Assembly: GCF_023566055.1 (NCBI RefSeq)
Contig: NZ_JALIQP010000005.1
Coordinates: 179,051-243,050, forward strand
Direction: 5' to 3'
Length of the DNA stretch: 64,000 bases
Source of the DNA: Halosolutus amylolyticus
GTDB lineage: Archaea; Halobacteriota; Halobacteria; Halobacteriales; Natrialbaceae
Shown: piece by piece, positions 34,812 through 42,382 of the stretch
Layout: each line of letters begins with the position of its first letter
How positions within the stretch are numbered: the stretch's first letter is position 1
Translations under genes and position numbers: made by a program
The notes under the pieces: model-generated
The model's database searches: none
Seen by the model: only the letters and a program-made list of their open reading frames with translations
What the model was told of the DNA's origin: nothing

Positions 34812-34884
34812 TGGGCCGGCGCAGATTCGAACTGCGGTTACGGCCACCCGAAGGCCGAAGGATACCAAGCTACCCCACCGGCCC
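34812..34884 (-). tRNA. tRNA-Pro (anticodon CGG)
   Basis: A 73 nt cloverleaf on the minus strand. Acceptor GGGCCGG / CCGGCCC with discriminator A, D-stem GGGT / ATCC, anticodon stem CGGCC / GGCCG around loop TTCGGGT (anticodon CGG, T at position 33), T-arm CGCAG-TTCGAAT-CTGCG. No CCA is encoded, as usual in haloarchaea. Its 3' end is duplicated 141 bp away, suggesting past use as an integration target. Confidence 0.95.
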
Positions 34885-34961
34885 GCATTCGAACTGTGAG
34901 CGTCGGATCGTTTAACGCTTCCGAAAGCTGCTGTCGGACCGCCCGATCGCGATTCCGGTCC

Positions 34962-35558
34962 TCAAAACTCCGCGTACCCGGCGGTATCCAGGTAGTGGTG
35001 GGCCACGGTAATCGCCTGGTCGGCGTGCAACAGTTCGGGACCCAGTCGGAGCCGTCGATCGACCCGCTCCTCCAGCGTGGCCGCCTCCGCGTCGGTGAAA
35101 TCCCGGTGGTCGGACAGCACGAAGATCGGATCGGACAACTCGTCGACGTCGGCGATCGCCTCGCCGTCCTCGTGGAGCTGGACGATCGGCCCCTCGCTCG
35201 CGAGGTCGTCGAGCGTAGCCTCGAAGCCGCGGCGATAGACCTCGATGCCGGGGCTGGGTTCGGCCGGGAGCGCGCCGATCGCCTCGTCGCGGTGCTCCAG
35301 TGCCGTGCGCACCAGCGCCGCGGTGGAGCGCTCGTCGGGGTTCAGCCGCCGCAGTTCGCTCCCGTCGAAACTGATCGTGAGTTCGTCCTGCACGACGAGA
35401 TGGGTGCGGACGTCCTCGCGGATCCCGTGGGAGGTGACGAACGAGGCGGTGATCGATCGGCAGAGGGCGTCGAGCCGTCCGGCGCCGCCGGCGAGGTCGT
35501 CGAGCGAGAAGTCGGGCTCCGTGGGGACGTCGTGGGCGATGAGTACGAACTGGCGCAT
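34962..35558 (-). CDS. trmY: tRNA (pseudouridine(54)-N1)-methyltransferase TrmY
   Basis: A 198-residue SPOUT methyltransferase. MRQFVLIAHDVPTEPDFSLD, RLDALCRSITASFVTSHGIR, LTISFDGSELRRLNPDERST and the knot region LSDPIFVLSDHRDFTDAEAA are the TrmY signature. It methylates N1 of pseudouridine-54 in tRNA using SAM, giving N1-methylpseudouridine in place of T54. Pus10, which makes the pseudouridine-54 substrate, is encoded 3.4 kb away at 38923. Confidence 0.92.
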   Translation of the reverse strand: MRQFVLIAHDVPTEPDFSLDDLAGGAGRLDALCRSITASFVTSHGIREDVRTHLVVQDELTISFDGSELRRLNPDERSTAALVRTALEHRDEAIGALPAEPSPGIEVYRRGFEATLDDLASEGPIVQLHEDGEAIADVDELSDPIFVLSDHRDFTDAEAATLEERVDRRLRLGPELLHADQAITVAHHYLDTAGYAEF

Positions 35559-35664
35559 AGCGAGGGAAGGTCGACCGCGGGCAAAGGGGCCACGGTTTTC
35601 CGCGGGGCGATGGCCGTGCGGGAGCGAGTCGACGACCCGTCCGTCCCGGGGCTGGCCGATCGGC

Positions 35665-36225
35665 TCAGGACCGGACCCGGGTTTCGAGTCGCTCGATCGA
35701 CGACCACAGGCGTTCGAGACCGGGCCGGCCGTCGCGATACCAGACCAGCGCGGCGACGACGAACAGGCCCAGCTGGAACACCTCGTACGGCCCCATCGCG
35801 TAGTAGTGGAGGATGGCGTCGAGGAGGCCGCCGACGGGGTCCTCCGGGGGCTGGTCGACGAGGGGCCACGCGAGGTACGCGACCCCGGCGAGATCCCCGG
35901 CGAACACCGATGGCGGAACGTCCGTAAAGAGGTGCGTGACGTATCCCAGGGCGAACGCGACGCCGACCTCACGCCGATCGAGGTGGATCGCGACCGCTGT
36001 TATCGCGGGAACGAACAACGCGGCGACCAGCAGCGAGTGGGTGAACGTCCGGCCGCCGGGCAGGATGCCGACCGACCACGCGAGGGGTTTGTCGACCAGG
36101 TCGGGAAACTGGGTGCCGACGGCGAGGGCGAGGAGGGGCCACGCACGCGGCGGTCGATCGAACCGGAACCTCGTGCTGGCGGTATACAGGAGGTACGCGA
36201 CGGCGAGGTGTCCCCAGGGCCACAT
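35665..36225 (-). CDS. Membrane-bound metal-dependent hydrolase (YdjM-like) family protein
   Basis: A 186-residue membrane protein: MWPWGHLAVAYLLYTASTRF, GTQFPDLVDKPLAWSVGILP, GGRTFTHSLLVAALFVPAIT, YVTHLFTDVPPSVFAGDLAG and FQLGLFVVAALVWYRDGRPG. Conserved His and Asp residues (GH, PDLxDKP, FTHS, THLxTD) are those of the YdjM/DUF457 family of predicted inner-membrane metal-dependent hydrolases. Substrate unknown. ATG at 36225 chosen; an in-frame start lies five codons upstream. Confidence 0.85.
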   Translation of the reverse strand: MWPWGHLAVAYLLYTASTRFRFDRPPRAWPLLALAVGTQFPDLVDKPLAWSVGILPGGRTFTHSLLVAALFVPAITAVAIHLDRREVGVAFALGYVTHLFTDVPPSVFAGDLAGVAYLAWPLVDQPPEDPVGGLLDAILHYYAMGPYEVFQLGLFVVAALVWYRDGRPGLERLWSSIERLETRVRS

Positions 36226-36352
36226 CCTGCGGGGCTTCACCCGTCGGGAAAATAGCCCTGTCGACTCGCACCGGTCGTCGCGGGCGACTGTCCGACTCGC
36301 ATTGCATAGGCAGGGCCAACGGTTTCGCCGCTCTTGGGTATGGAATGGCTAC

Positions 36353-36526
36353 ATGGCGAAATCACAGTCCTCGCAGTCCGGCGGGCAGGAAGCGCAGTTG
36401 CTGTCGATGCTCGCGAGCCGGTCGTGCCCCCACTGTCCGGACGGCGAACTCGAGCAGGGAGTCTACAAGGACAACCGGGCGATCGTCTGTGACACGTGCG
36501 AGACGCCCCGCGTACAGCTCTGGTAG
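36353..36526 (+). CDS. Small zinc-finger protein, HVO_A0556-like (57 aa)
   Basis: MAKSQSSQSGGQEAQLLSML, then CPHCPDGELEQGVYKDNRAI and VCDTCETPRVQLW. Two CxxC knuckles in a zinc ribbon with a terminal W; from memory it matches the HVO_A0556 family of haloarchaeal zinc-finger microproteins. Convergent with another zinc-finger microprotein (36535-36693). Function unknown; possibly a nucleic-acid-binding adaptor. Confidence 0.8.
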   Translation: MAKSQSSQSGGQEAQLLSMLASRSCPHCPDGELEQGVYKDNRAIVCDTCETPRVQLW

Positions 36527-36534
36527 CGCCCGCG

Positions 36535-36693
36535 CTACAGTTCGAGTGCCCCGATCCAGGCGTCCTCGCCGTGGACGGCACACCACGATCGATGGTTCTC
36601 CGAGCACCGTGCGTCCATCGTGTACCCGCACTCACACCAGTGCTGGGCGTCTCCCGGGACCGGTCGACGGCAGAGTGGGCAGCGAGCGTTCAT
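36535..36693 (-). CDS. Small zinc-finger protein (52 aa)
   Basis: MNARCPLCRRPVPGDAQHWC and ECGYTMDARCSENHRSWC: CPLC and CECG knuckles plus extra Cys/His that could complete one or two zinc sites. No name known. The start is the ATG at 36693; upstream in-frame extension is unlikely. It ends eight bases from the convergent zinc-finger gene. Confidence 0.7.
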   Translation of the reverse strand: MNARCPLCRRPVPGDAQHWCECGYTMDARCSENHRSWCAVHGEDAWIGALEL

Positions 36694-36866
36694 GTGTGAC
36701 CACACCACGTGGGTGTACGTAGCCCTTTTCTCGGATGTGAAACACTGTCTAGGGAGTCGATACCCGATCGGGGTCGAGAGGACTCGGTTGGGGCCCACGG
36801 GCGTCAGCAGTGGACCGGCGATCGGACGTCAGGGAGGGGCCGGCAATCGAGCGCGCAGGCCCGCGA

Positions 36867-37055
36867 TCACCGCGTTCGGGAGCCGTCGTACTCGTGACCG
36901 ATGACGAGTGCGAGGGCGTGGAGGGCGAGCAGGCCGACGAACAGCGAGAGCCGACTCATGGAGTCGATCCCGGCGAGGATCACGGGGACGTAGGCGACGG
37001 GCAGGAGAGTCCCGATCCAGAAGCCGGCGGCCGTGACGGGGTGTTCCACTGCCAT
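36867..37055 (-). CDS. Small two-helix membrane protein (62 aa)
   Basis: MAVEHPVTAAGFWIGTLLPV, AYVPVILAGIDSMSRLSLFV, GLLALHALALVIGHEYDGSR. Two transmembrane helices; conserved-looking in haloarchaea but not assigned. It starts four bases after the stop of the gene at 37060-37254 on the same strand, so the two are very likely co-transcribed. Confidence 0.65.
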   Translation of the reverse strand: MAVEHPVTAAGFWIGTLLPVAYVPVILAGIDSMSRLSLFVGLLALHALALVIGHEYDGSRTR

Positions 37056-37059
37056 GGGC

Positions 37060-37254
37060 CTAGCGCATCGTGGTGAGATCGACGAACGAGTCGTCGTGGG
37101 CCACGATCCAGTTGGTCATCTGGTCGAGGTCGCTCGACTCGTGGGGAAAGATGGCACACTCGTCGGGGGCGTCCTCGTTCTCGATCGTGACGTGATCGAG
37201 GTCGGTCGTCGGTTCGGTCGGCCGTCGGGGCTCGATGTCGGAGTCGGTCGTCAT
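37060..37254 (-). CDS. Small DUF7511-like protein (64 aa)
   Basis: LDHVTIENEDAPDECAIFPH then DLDQMTNWIVAHDDSFVDLT. From memory this resembles a haloarchaeal short family now called DUF7511 (pattern ...CxIxP...WxxAxxxxFVDLxxMR). The single Cys is embedded in a conserved CAIFP segment. First gene of a likely two-gene unit with the small membrane protein downstream. Confidence 0.6.
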   Translation of the reverse strand: MTTDSDIEPRRPTEPTTDLDHVTIENEDAPDECAIFPHESSDLDQMTNWIVAHDDSFVDLTTMR

Positions 37255-37618
37255 GTGAGGCCAGGCGGCGATGGGGTTGCGCCGACTGGTCCTATCCGGT
37301 ACCAACCTATTGTTATCGACTCGCTAAACCCCGCGAGCGATCCGGAACGACTGATTTCCGCCCGTTCCGGGACGGCAACGTCGCGATACGTGACCGTCAC
37401 GAATTCCGACGGGTACGAGGCCGTTACGGGTGGACGAGTGCCGAGACCGGTGGTGTCAATCAGGGTACTGACTCCATTCAACGGACTGTTTACCGGGCGT
37501 TCTCGGTCGCCTGTGCGTCCGGTCCCGATCGGTCGCCGCTGTCCCGTCTCATCCGGTCGATCGGGGACTCCGCTGGTGCGACATCCGGTCGATCGGGGAC
37601 GTCGCCGGAACAGCGGCC
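37255..37618. other. Intergenic region with a 19 bp direct repeat
   Basis: 364 bp without a gene. A 19 bp direct repeat, CATCCGGTCGATCGGGGAC, occurs at 37550-37568 and 37582-37600. An AT-rich patch near 37305-37325 (CTATTGTTATCG) probably holds the promoter of the minus-strand pair that starts at 37254. Confidence 0.5.
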
Positions 37619-38731
37619 CTACACCTCGGGCCGCGCCCCGAGCGTCAACTCCGTCGATCGATCGGCGCCGTCGCGCCAGTAGTCGACGGTAATCGTGTCG
37701 CCGGGACTGGTCTCGAGTGCGAGGAACGTCGACAGCGCGTGCCGATCCGGGATCGGTTCGCCGTCTAGCGCGCGGACGACGTCGCCGCCGACCGGGATGA
37801 GTTCGCCGCGGTGCTCGACGGCCCCGTCGCTTCCCCGGAGGCCGGCCGCCGCGGCGGCTTCGCCCGCGAAGACGTCGGTGAGGATGACGCCGGTCGCCTC
37901 CGAGAGGTCGTTCTCTTCGGCGACGAGTCGATCGACCGTCCGGAGCCCGATTCCCATGTAGGGGTGGTCGTACGATCCGTCCTCGATGAGCGACGGCACG
38001 ACGCGACTCGTCAGGGATGCCGAGATGGCGAAGCCGATGTTCTCCCCGCTGGTCGCGTTGACGACGCCGATCACGTCGCCGTCCAGATCGACGAGCGGGC
38101 CGCCGCTGTTGCCGGGATTGACGGCCGCGTCGGTCTGGACCACGTCGGAGAAGGAGAACTGTCGGCCGGGCGGACTCAGCGTCCGTTCGACGCCGCTGAC
38201 GATCCCCGTCGACATCGACCCCTCGAGTCCGTAGGGGTTGCCGATCGCGGCGACCTGCTGGCCGACGACGGGGCGATCGTCGGCGAGCGAGAGCGGCGTC
38301 GCGGCGTCGGGGACGTGGTCGGCCTCGAGAACCGCGAGGTCGCTGTAGTAGTCGGTCCCGACGAGTCGCGTGCTCGTCCAGTCGCCGTTGATGTACTGGA
38401 GGTCGGCGTCCTCGGCCCCGGCGACGACGTGCTGGTTGGTGACGACGTGACTGTCGTCGACGACGAAGCCGGACCCCTGTCCACGCCCCTCTTCCCCGGT
38501 GACCGGATCGTTGACGCCGAAGGCCCGAACCTGGGTGACCGAGTCGATCAGCGTCTCGTAGACCTCGGTGTAAACGGAGCCGTCGGCGAGGTTCCCCCGA
38601 TCGATCTCGTGCGACGAGGTGCCCTCGATCGAGTTGTCCGCCCGGGGCTCGGTACAGCCGGCGACGGCACCGGCAAGCCCAGCACCCGCCGCGGAGAGCA
38701 GTCTGCGCCGACTCAATCGCGTCTCGTCCAT
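37619..38731 (-). CDS. HtrA/DegP-like serine protease, Tat lipoprotein
   Basis: A 370-residue S1C protease. Twin-Arg lipoprotein signal RRRLLSAAGAGLAGAVAGC (Cys 26). Catalytic triad His101 (VTNQHVVAG), Asp131 (YYSDLAVLE) and Ser209 (NPGNSGGPLVD). A C-terminal PDZ domain from ~residue 270 (YMGIGLRTVDRLVAEENDLS, GDVVRALDGEPIPDRHAL). It is probably a membrane-anchored quality-control protease facing the cell exterior. A TATA box at 38754-38758 (minus) lies ~25 bp before the ATG, implying a leaderless mRNA. Confidence 0.93.
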   Translation of the reverse strand: MDETRLSRRRLLSAAGAGLAGAVAGCTEPRADNSIEGTSSHEIDRGNLADGSVYTEVYETLIDSVTQVRAFGVNDPVTGEEGRGQGSGFVVDDSHVVTNQHVVAGAEDADLQYINGDWTSTRLVGTDYYSDLAVLEADHVPDAATPLSLADDRPVVGQQVAAIGNPYGLEGSMSTGIVSGVERTLSPPGRQFSFSDVVQTDAAVNPGNSGGPLVDLDGDVIGVVNATSGENIGFAISASLTSRVVPSLIEDGSYDHPYMGIGLRTVDRLVAEENDLSEATGVILTDVFAGEAAAAAGLRGSDGAVEHRGELIPVGGDVVRALDGEPIPDRHALSTFLALETSPGDTITVDYWRDGADRSTELTLGARPEV

Positions 38732-38753
38732 GTCCGCCGGCTAGGACCCCACC

Positions 38754-38758
38754 TATAT
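38754..38758 (-). promoter_or_regulatory. TATA box of the HtrA gene
   Basis: CATATAGG on the minus strand about 25 bp before the ATG at 38731. Confidence 0.55.
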
Positions 38759-38922
38759 GAACCTCGTGGGGACTGTCCGGTCGATCGAGCACTCGACGAT
38801 CGTGGTTGTCGGACGGCCGTCGACTGCCGCGCTGGCCGACTGCCGCGTTGGTCGGCCGGCTGTCGACCCCCGCGCTGATCCGAAGGGAAAACGTGTTACC
38901 CGCGGCCGCCCGAGTCACGGCC

Positions 38923-40299
38923 ATGCTTACCGACGACGCCCGTGCGCTGCTGGCGACGGGGCCGGTCTGTGACTCCTGTCTGGGCCGCCCCTTCGCCGAG
39001 CGGAGTTTCGGGCTGACAAACGTCGAGCGCGGCCGGGCGCTGCGAACGACGGTCGCGATGGAAGACGACGCGGACTTCGACCCCGTCGTCCCCGAGGAGT
39101 GCTGGGTCTGCGAGGGCTACTGTGGCACCTTCGACGCGATCGCCGAGACGATCGTCGACACGCTCGACGGCATCGAGTTCGACACCTACCAGGTGGGGTC
39201 ACAGGTGCCGCCATTGATCGAGGAGAACGAGCGCCTCCTCCGGGAGGACGCCGACCTCGATCCGGAGGCCGGCGAGTCGATCAAGCGCGAGGTGAACCGC
39301 GAGGTCGGCCGTCGCGTCGGCGCGGCGACGGGTGCCGAGGTCGGGTTCGAACGCCCGGACGTGCTCGCGGTCGTCGACCTCGAGGGGTTCGATCCGTTCG
39401 CCGTCCTCGACGGGGACGACGTGACGAGCCACGCGATCGATCTGCAGGTCAACCCGGCGTTCGTCTACGGCCGGTATCGGAAACTCGAGCGGGACATCCC
39501 GCAGACGGAGTGGCCCTGCCGGGAGTGTGGCGGCAGCGGCGTCCAGCTGGGCGACGACGGCGAAGTGGACTGCGAGTACTGCGGCGGCTCTGGGTACATG
39601 TACGATACCAGCGTCGAGCAGGTCGTCCGGCCGCACGTCGTCGACGCGATGGACGGCGACGAGGGCACCTTCCACGGCGCGGGCCGCGAGGACGTCGACG
39701 CCCGGATGCTCGGCGAGGGCCGGCCGTTCGTCCTCGAGGTCAAACGCCCGCGCAAACGCGATCCCGATCCGGCCGAACTCGAACGTGAAATCAACGAGGC
39801 CACCGAGGGGAGCGTCGAGGTCGAGGGGCTCCGACTGGCGACCTACGAGATGGTCGAGCGCGTCAAGGAACACGACGCGAGCAAGCGCTACCGCGCGGAC
39901 GTCGAATTCGCCGACCCGATCGACGAGGAGGCGTTCGACGGCGCACTCGAGACGCTCGACGGGGCCACGGTCGAGCAGTACACGCCCCAGCGGGTCGATC
40001 ACCGACGGGCGAACCTGACCCGCGAACGGATCGTCCACGCGATCGAGGGCGACCTCCGCGCGCCGACCGAAGCCGAGGTGCGGGTCCACGGCGAGGGCGG
40101 CCTCTACATCAAGGAACTGATCAGCAGCGACGACGGCCGGACCGAGCCGAGTCTGGCCGGCCTCCTCGACACGGACGCCGAGGTGACGGCGCTCGACGTC
40201 ACCGGCGTCGAGGGCGAGGACGAACCGTTCGAACTCGAGGCGTACTTCCGAGACGAGCCGCGTGCCGAAACCGAGGACGCCGTCGAAGCGACCGACTGA
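38923..40299 (+). CDS. pus10: tRNA pseudouridine(54/55) synthase Pus10
   Basis: A 458-residue archaeal Pus10. N-terminal zinc site: CDSCLGRPFAERSFGLTNVE and CWVCEGYCGTFDAIAETI; THUMP-like region in the middle with a second CRECGGSG / CEYCGGSGYMYD pair; catalytic domain with FHGAGREDVDARMLGEGRPF carrying the conserved Asp, then RPRKRDPDPAELEREINEA. It makes pseudouridine at 54 and/or 55 of tRNA; TrmY (34962-35558) then methylates pseudouridine-54. Its TGA stop borders palindromic element copy D. Confidence 0.94.
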   Translation: MLTDDARALLATGPVCDSCLGRPFAERSFGLTNVERGRALRTTVAMEDDADFDPVVPEECWVCEGYCGTFDAIAETIVDTLDGIEFDTYQVGSQVPPLIEENERLLREDADLDPEAGESIKREVNREVGRRVGAATGAEVGFERPDVLAVVDLEGFDPFAVLDGDDVTSHAIDLQVNPAFVYGRYRKLERDIPQTEWPCRECGGSGVQLGDDGEVDCEYCGGSGYMYDTSVEQVVRPHVVDAMDGDEGTFHGAGREDVDARMLGEGRPFVLEVKRPRKRDPDPAELEREINEATEGSVEVEGLRLATYEMVERVKEHDASKRYRADVEFADPIDEEAFDGALETLDGATVEQYTPQRVDHRRANLTRERIVHAIEGDLRAPTEAEVRVHGEGGLYIKELISSDDGRTEPSLAGLLDTDAEVTALDVTGVEGEDEPFELEAYFRDEPRAETEDAVEATD

Positions 40300-40378
40300 T
40301 ACGGATTGCTGTAACTATGTACCGCCGATCACCAGGACGGGATCGACGATCGGCGGTACCTGACTACAGCAATCCGTA
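40300..40378 (+). repeat. TGA-associated palindromic element, copy D
   Basis: 79 bp between TGA at 40297-40299 (pus10 stop) and TGA at 40379-40381. Outer arms TACGGATTGCTGTA / TACAGCAATCCGTA are perfect; the core stem is GTACCGCCGATC / GATCGGCGGTAC, different from copies A, B, C and E but the same as copy F. Confidence 0.92.
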
Positions 40379-40435
40379 TGAGTCCCCGACGGCGAGTCAC
40401 AACGACTTTTGTGCCGTCCAACGAGGGATCGACAC

Positions 40436-41122
40436 ATGCCATTCAGCGTCGACGAAGCGGGGAAGGGGCCGGCGATCGGGTCGATGTTCGCGGCCGCGAT
40501 CTGGCTCGAGAACCCCGACGCGCTCCCGGACGGGATCGCCGACTCGAAGCGACTCGCGCCCGATCGACGAGAGGAACTGGCCGCCACGCTCCGCGCGGAC
40601 GATCGGGTCCGCGTCGGCGTCGCCGAGATCACGACCGATCGGATCGACGACCCAGCGACGGACATGAACTCCCTGACGGTGCGAGCCCACGCCGACGCGA
40701 TCGAGACGGCCGTCCCCGACGATCACGGCTCCAGCGCCGACGTCCCGTCCGGTCTCTGTGACGCCTGCGACACCGACGCCGATCGGTTCGCGGGCCGTGT
40801 GACCGACGCCTGTGCGGTCCCGGTCGACGTCGACGCGAGACACGGCGCGGACGACGACTCTCGACTCGTCGGCGCGGCCAGCATCGTCGCCAAGGTCGAA
40901 CGCGACGCCCACGTCGCCCGACTGGCCGAGCAGTACGGCCCGATCGGGAGCGGCTACCCGAGCGATCCGACCACCCGCGAGTTCCTCGAGCGCTACGTCG
41001 CCGACCACGGCGAGTTGCCGCCCGTCGCCCGCGCGTCGTGGTCGACCTGCGAGGACGTCCTCGCCGACGCGGAACAGACGGGTCTCGGGCAGTTCTCGAG
41101 CGCGTCGTCGATCGATCCGTAG
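40436..41122 (+). CDS. rnhB: Ribonuclease HII
   Basis: A 228-residue RNase HII that cleaves RNA in RNA-DNA hybrids. Motif I is FSVDEAGKGPAIGSM (Asp and Glu of the DEAG motif), followed by IADSKRLAPDRREELAATL; the other catalytic Asp residues are expected in VDVDARHGADDDSRLV, with AASIVAKVERDAHV and the C-terminal GSGYPSDPTTREFLERYV. A TATA-like ACTTTTG at 40405-40411 predicts a leaderless start at the ATG. It is separated from pus10 by palindromic element copy D. Confidence 0.94.
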   Translation: MPFSVDEAGKGPAIGSMFAAAIWLENPDALPDGIADSKRLAPDRREELAATLRADDRVRVGVAEITTDRIDDPATDMNSLTVRAHADAIETAVPDDHGSSADVPSGLCDACDTDADRFAGRVTDACAVPVDVDARHGADDDSRLVGAASIVAKVERDAHVARLAEQYGPIGSGYPSDPTTREFLERYVADHGELPPVARASWSTCEDVLADAEQTGLGQFSSASSIDP

Positions 41123-41128
41123 GGACGG

Positions 41129-41136
41129 ATTTAAGC
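41129..41136 (+). promoter_or_regulatory. TATA-like box of the antiporter gene
   Basis: ATTTAAGC centred ~27 bp upstream of the ATG at 41160; seven bases after the rnhB stop, indicating separate transcription from rnhB. Confidence 0.5.
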
Positions 41137-41159
41137 GCGCGTTTCTCAGAGTGTCTGTC

Positions 41160-42164
41160 ATGATCGACGTCCTCGTCCTCCTCGGGCTGGCGACGGGTGC
41201 CACGCTCGTCGTCTGGAAGGGAAGCACGTGGCTCGAGGAGGCGGCGAACACGCTCGCGGCCGGGTACGGGGCTCCGCGGGTCGTCCAGGGTGCGGTCATC
41301 GCGGCCGTCGGATCGAGCATGCCCGAACTGGTGAGCGTACTCGTCGCGACGCTGTTGCACAATGAGTTCGAACTCGGCGTCGGCGCGATCGTCGGCTCGG
41401 CGGTGTTCAACCTGCTGGTGATCCCTGGCGTGGCCGCGCTGGTCGGGGGGACGATGGACACGAACCGCGACCTGGTGTACAAGGAGGCGCTGTTCTACAT
41501 GCTCGCGGTCGCGGGCCTCCTGCTGACGTTCTCGCTTGCGGTGATCTACTACCCGCTCTCGGGCGGTGGGCTCGAAGGGACGGTGACGCGCCCGCTGGCG
41601 CTGTTCCCGCTCGGGTTGTACGTGCTCTACCTGTTCACGCAGTACCTCGATCTCACCGAGAGCGGCCAGGAACCGGCTGACGTGGCCCTGCTCCGGACGT
41701 GGGGCTGGTTCGTCCTCGGCCTGGCGTTCATCGTCGTCGGCGTCGAGGGCCTCGTCCGGGCCGCGATCGGCCTCGGCGAGGCGTTCGGCACCCCCGCGTT
41801 CCTCTGGGGGATGGTCGTCGTCGCCGCCGGGTCGAGCATCCCCGACGCGTTCGTCAGTGTGGCCGCCGCCCGCGGCGGTCGGGCGACCGTCAGCCTCGCG
41901 AACGTCCTCGGGAGCAACATCTTCGACCTGCTGGTCGCGGTCCCGCTCGGGGTCCTCGTGGCCGGCTCCCTGACGATCACGTTCCCCCACATCGTGCCGA
42001 TGATGGCGTTCCTGATCCTCGCGACGATCGTCTTCTTCACCGTCATGCGAACGAACATGCTCCTCTCCGAGCGCGAGGCCTGGACGTTGCTCGTGCTGTA
42101 CGGCCTGTTCGTCGGCTGGATCATCCTCGAGAGCGTCGGGATAACGTCGGTCGTTCCGAACTGA
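41160..42164 (+). CDS. Calcium/sodium antiporter family (CaCA) membrane protein
   Basis: A 334-residue protein with ten or eleven transmembrane helices and an internal duplication. Alpha-1 repeat: VIAAVGSSMPELVSVLVATL and GAIVGSAVFNLLVIPG; alpha-2 repeat: VVAAGSSIPDAFVSVAAARG and SLANVLGSNIFDLLVAVPLG. These are the cation-binding GSS-x-PE/D motifs of the CaCA family, which exchange Ca2+ (or other cations) for Na+ or H+. Ion choice cannot be told from sequence. Confidence 0.93.
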   Translation: MIDVLVLLGLATGATLVVWKGSTWLEEAANTLAAGYGAPRVVQGAVIAAVGSSMPELVSVLVATLLHNEFELGVGAIVGSAVFNLLVIPGVAALVGGTMDTNRDLVYKEALFYMLAVAGLLLTFSLAVIYYPLSGGGLEGTVTRPLALFPLGLYVLYLFTQYLDLTESGQEPADVALLRTWGWFVLGLAFIVVGVEGLVRAAIGLGEAFGTPAFLWGMVVVAAGSSIPDAFVSVAAARGGRATVSLANVLGSNIFDLLVAVPLGVLVAGSLTITFPHIVPMMAFLILATIVFFTVMRTNMLLSEREAWTLLVLYGLFVGWIILESVGITSVVPN

Positions 42165-42260
42165 GTCGCGTCTGGGCCCGGAATCGAATCCGGACGGCGT
42201 CCCGGGCGGTAGCAATCGCAGGCTGAGTCCTCTTGCTGGTCGCGGCGATCGGTTGGGACG

Positions 42261-42365
42261 ATGCCGATCTGTACGCAGTGTAAAACCCCGGTCTCGATCG
42301 ATTTCGCGCGCGTCTACGGTGACGACGGGACCGTCGACTGGTGTCCGCGGTGTCGAACCGAGTGA
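42261..42365 (+). CDS. Minimal zinc-ribbon microprotein (34 aa)
   Basis: MPICTQCKTPVSIDFARVYG then DDGTVDWCPRCRTE: two CxxC pairs separated by ~22 residues, close to the smallest possible zinc ribbon. It ends 17 bp before the stop of the convergent secD gene. Too short for routine calling; supported by the clean Cys pattern and acidic composition. Confidence 0.6.
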   Translation: MPICTQCKTPVSIDFARVYGDDGTVDWCPRCRTE

Positions 42366-42382
42366 GCGGCGAAAATGGGCGG

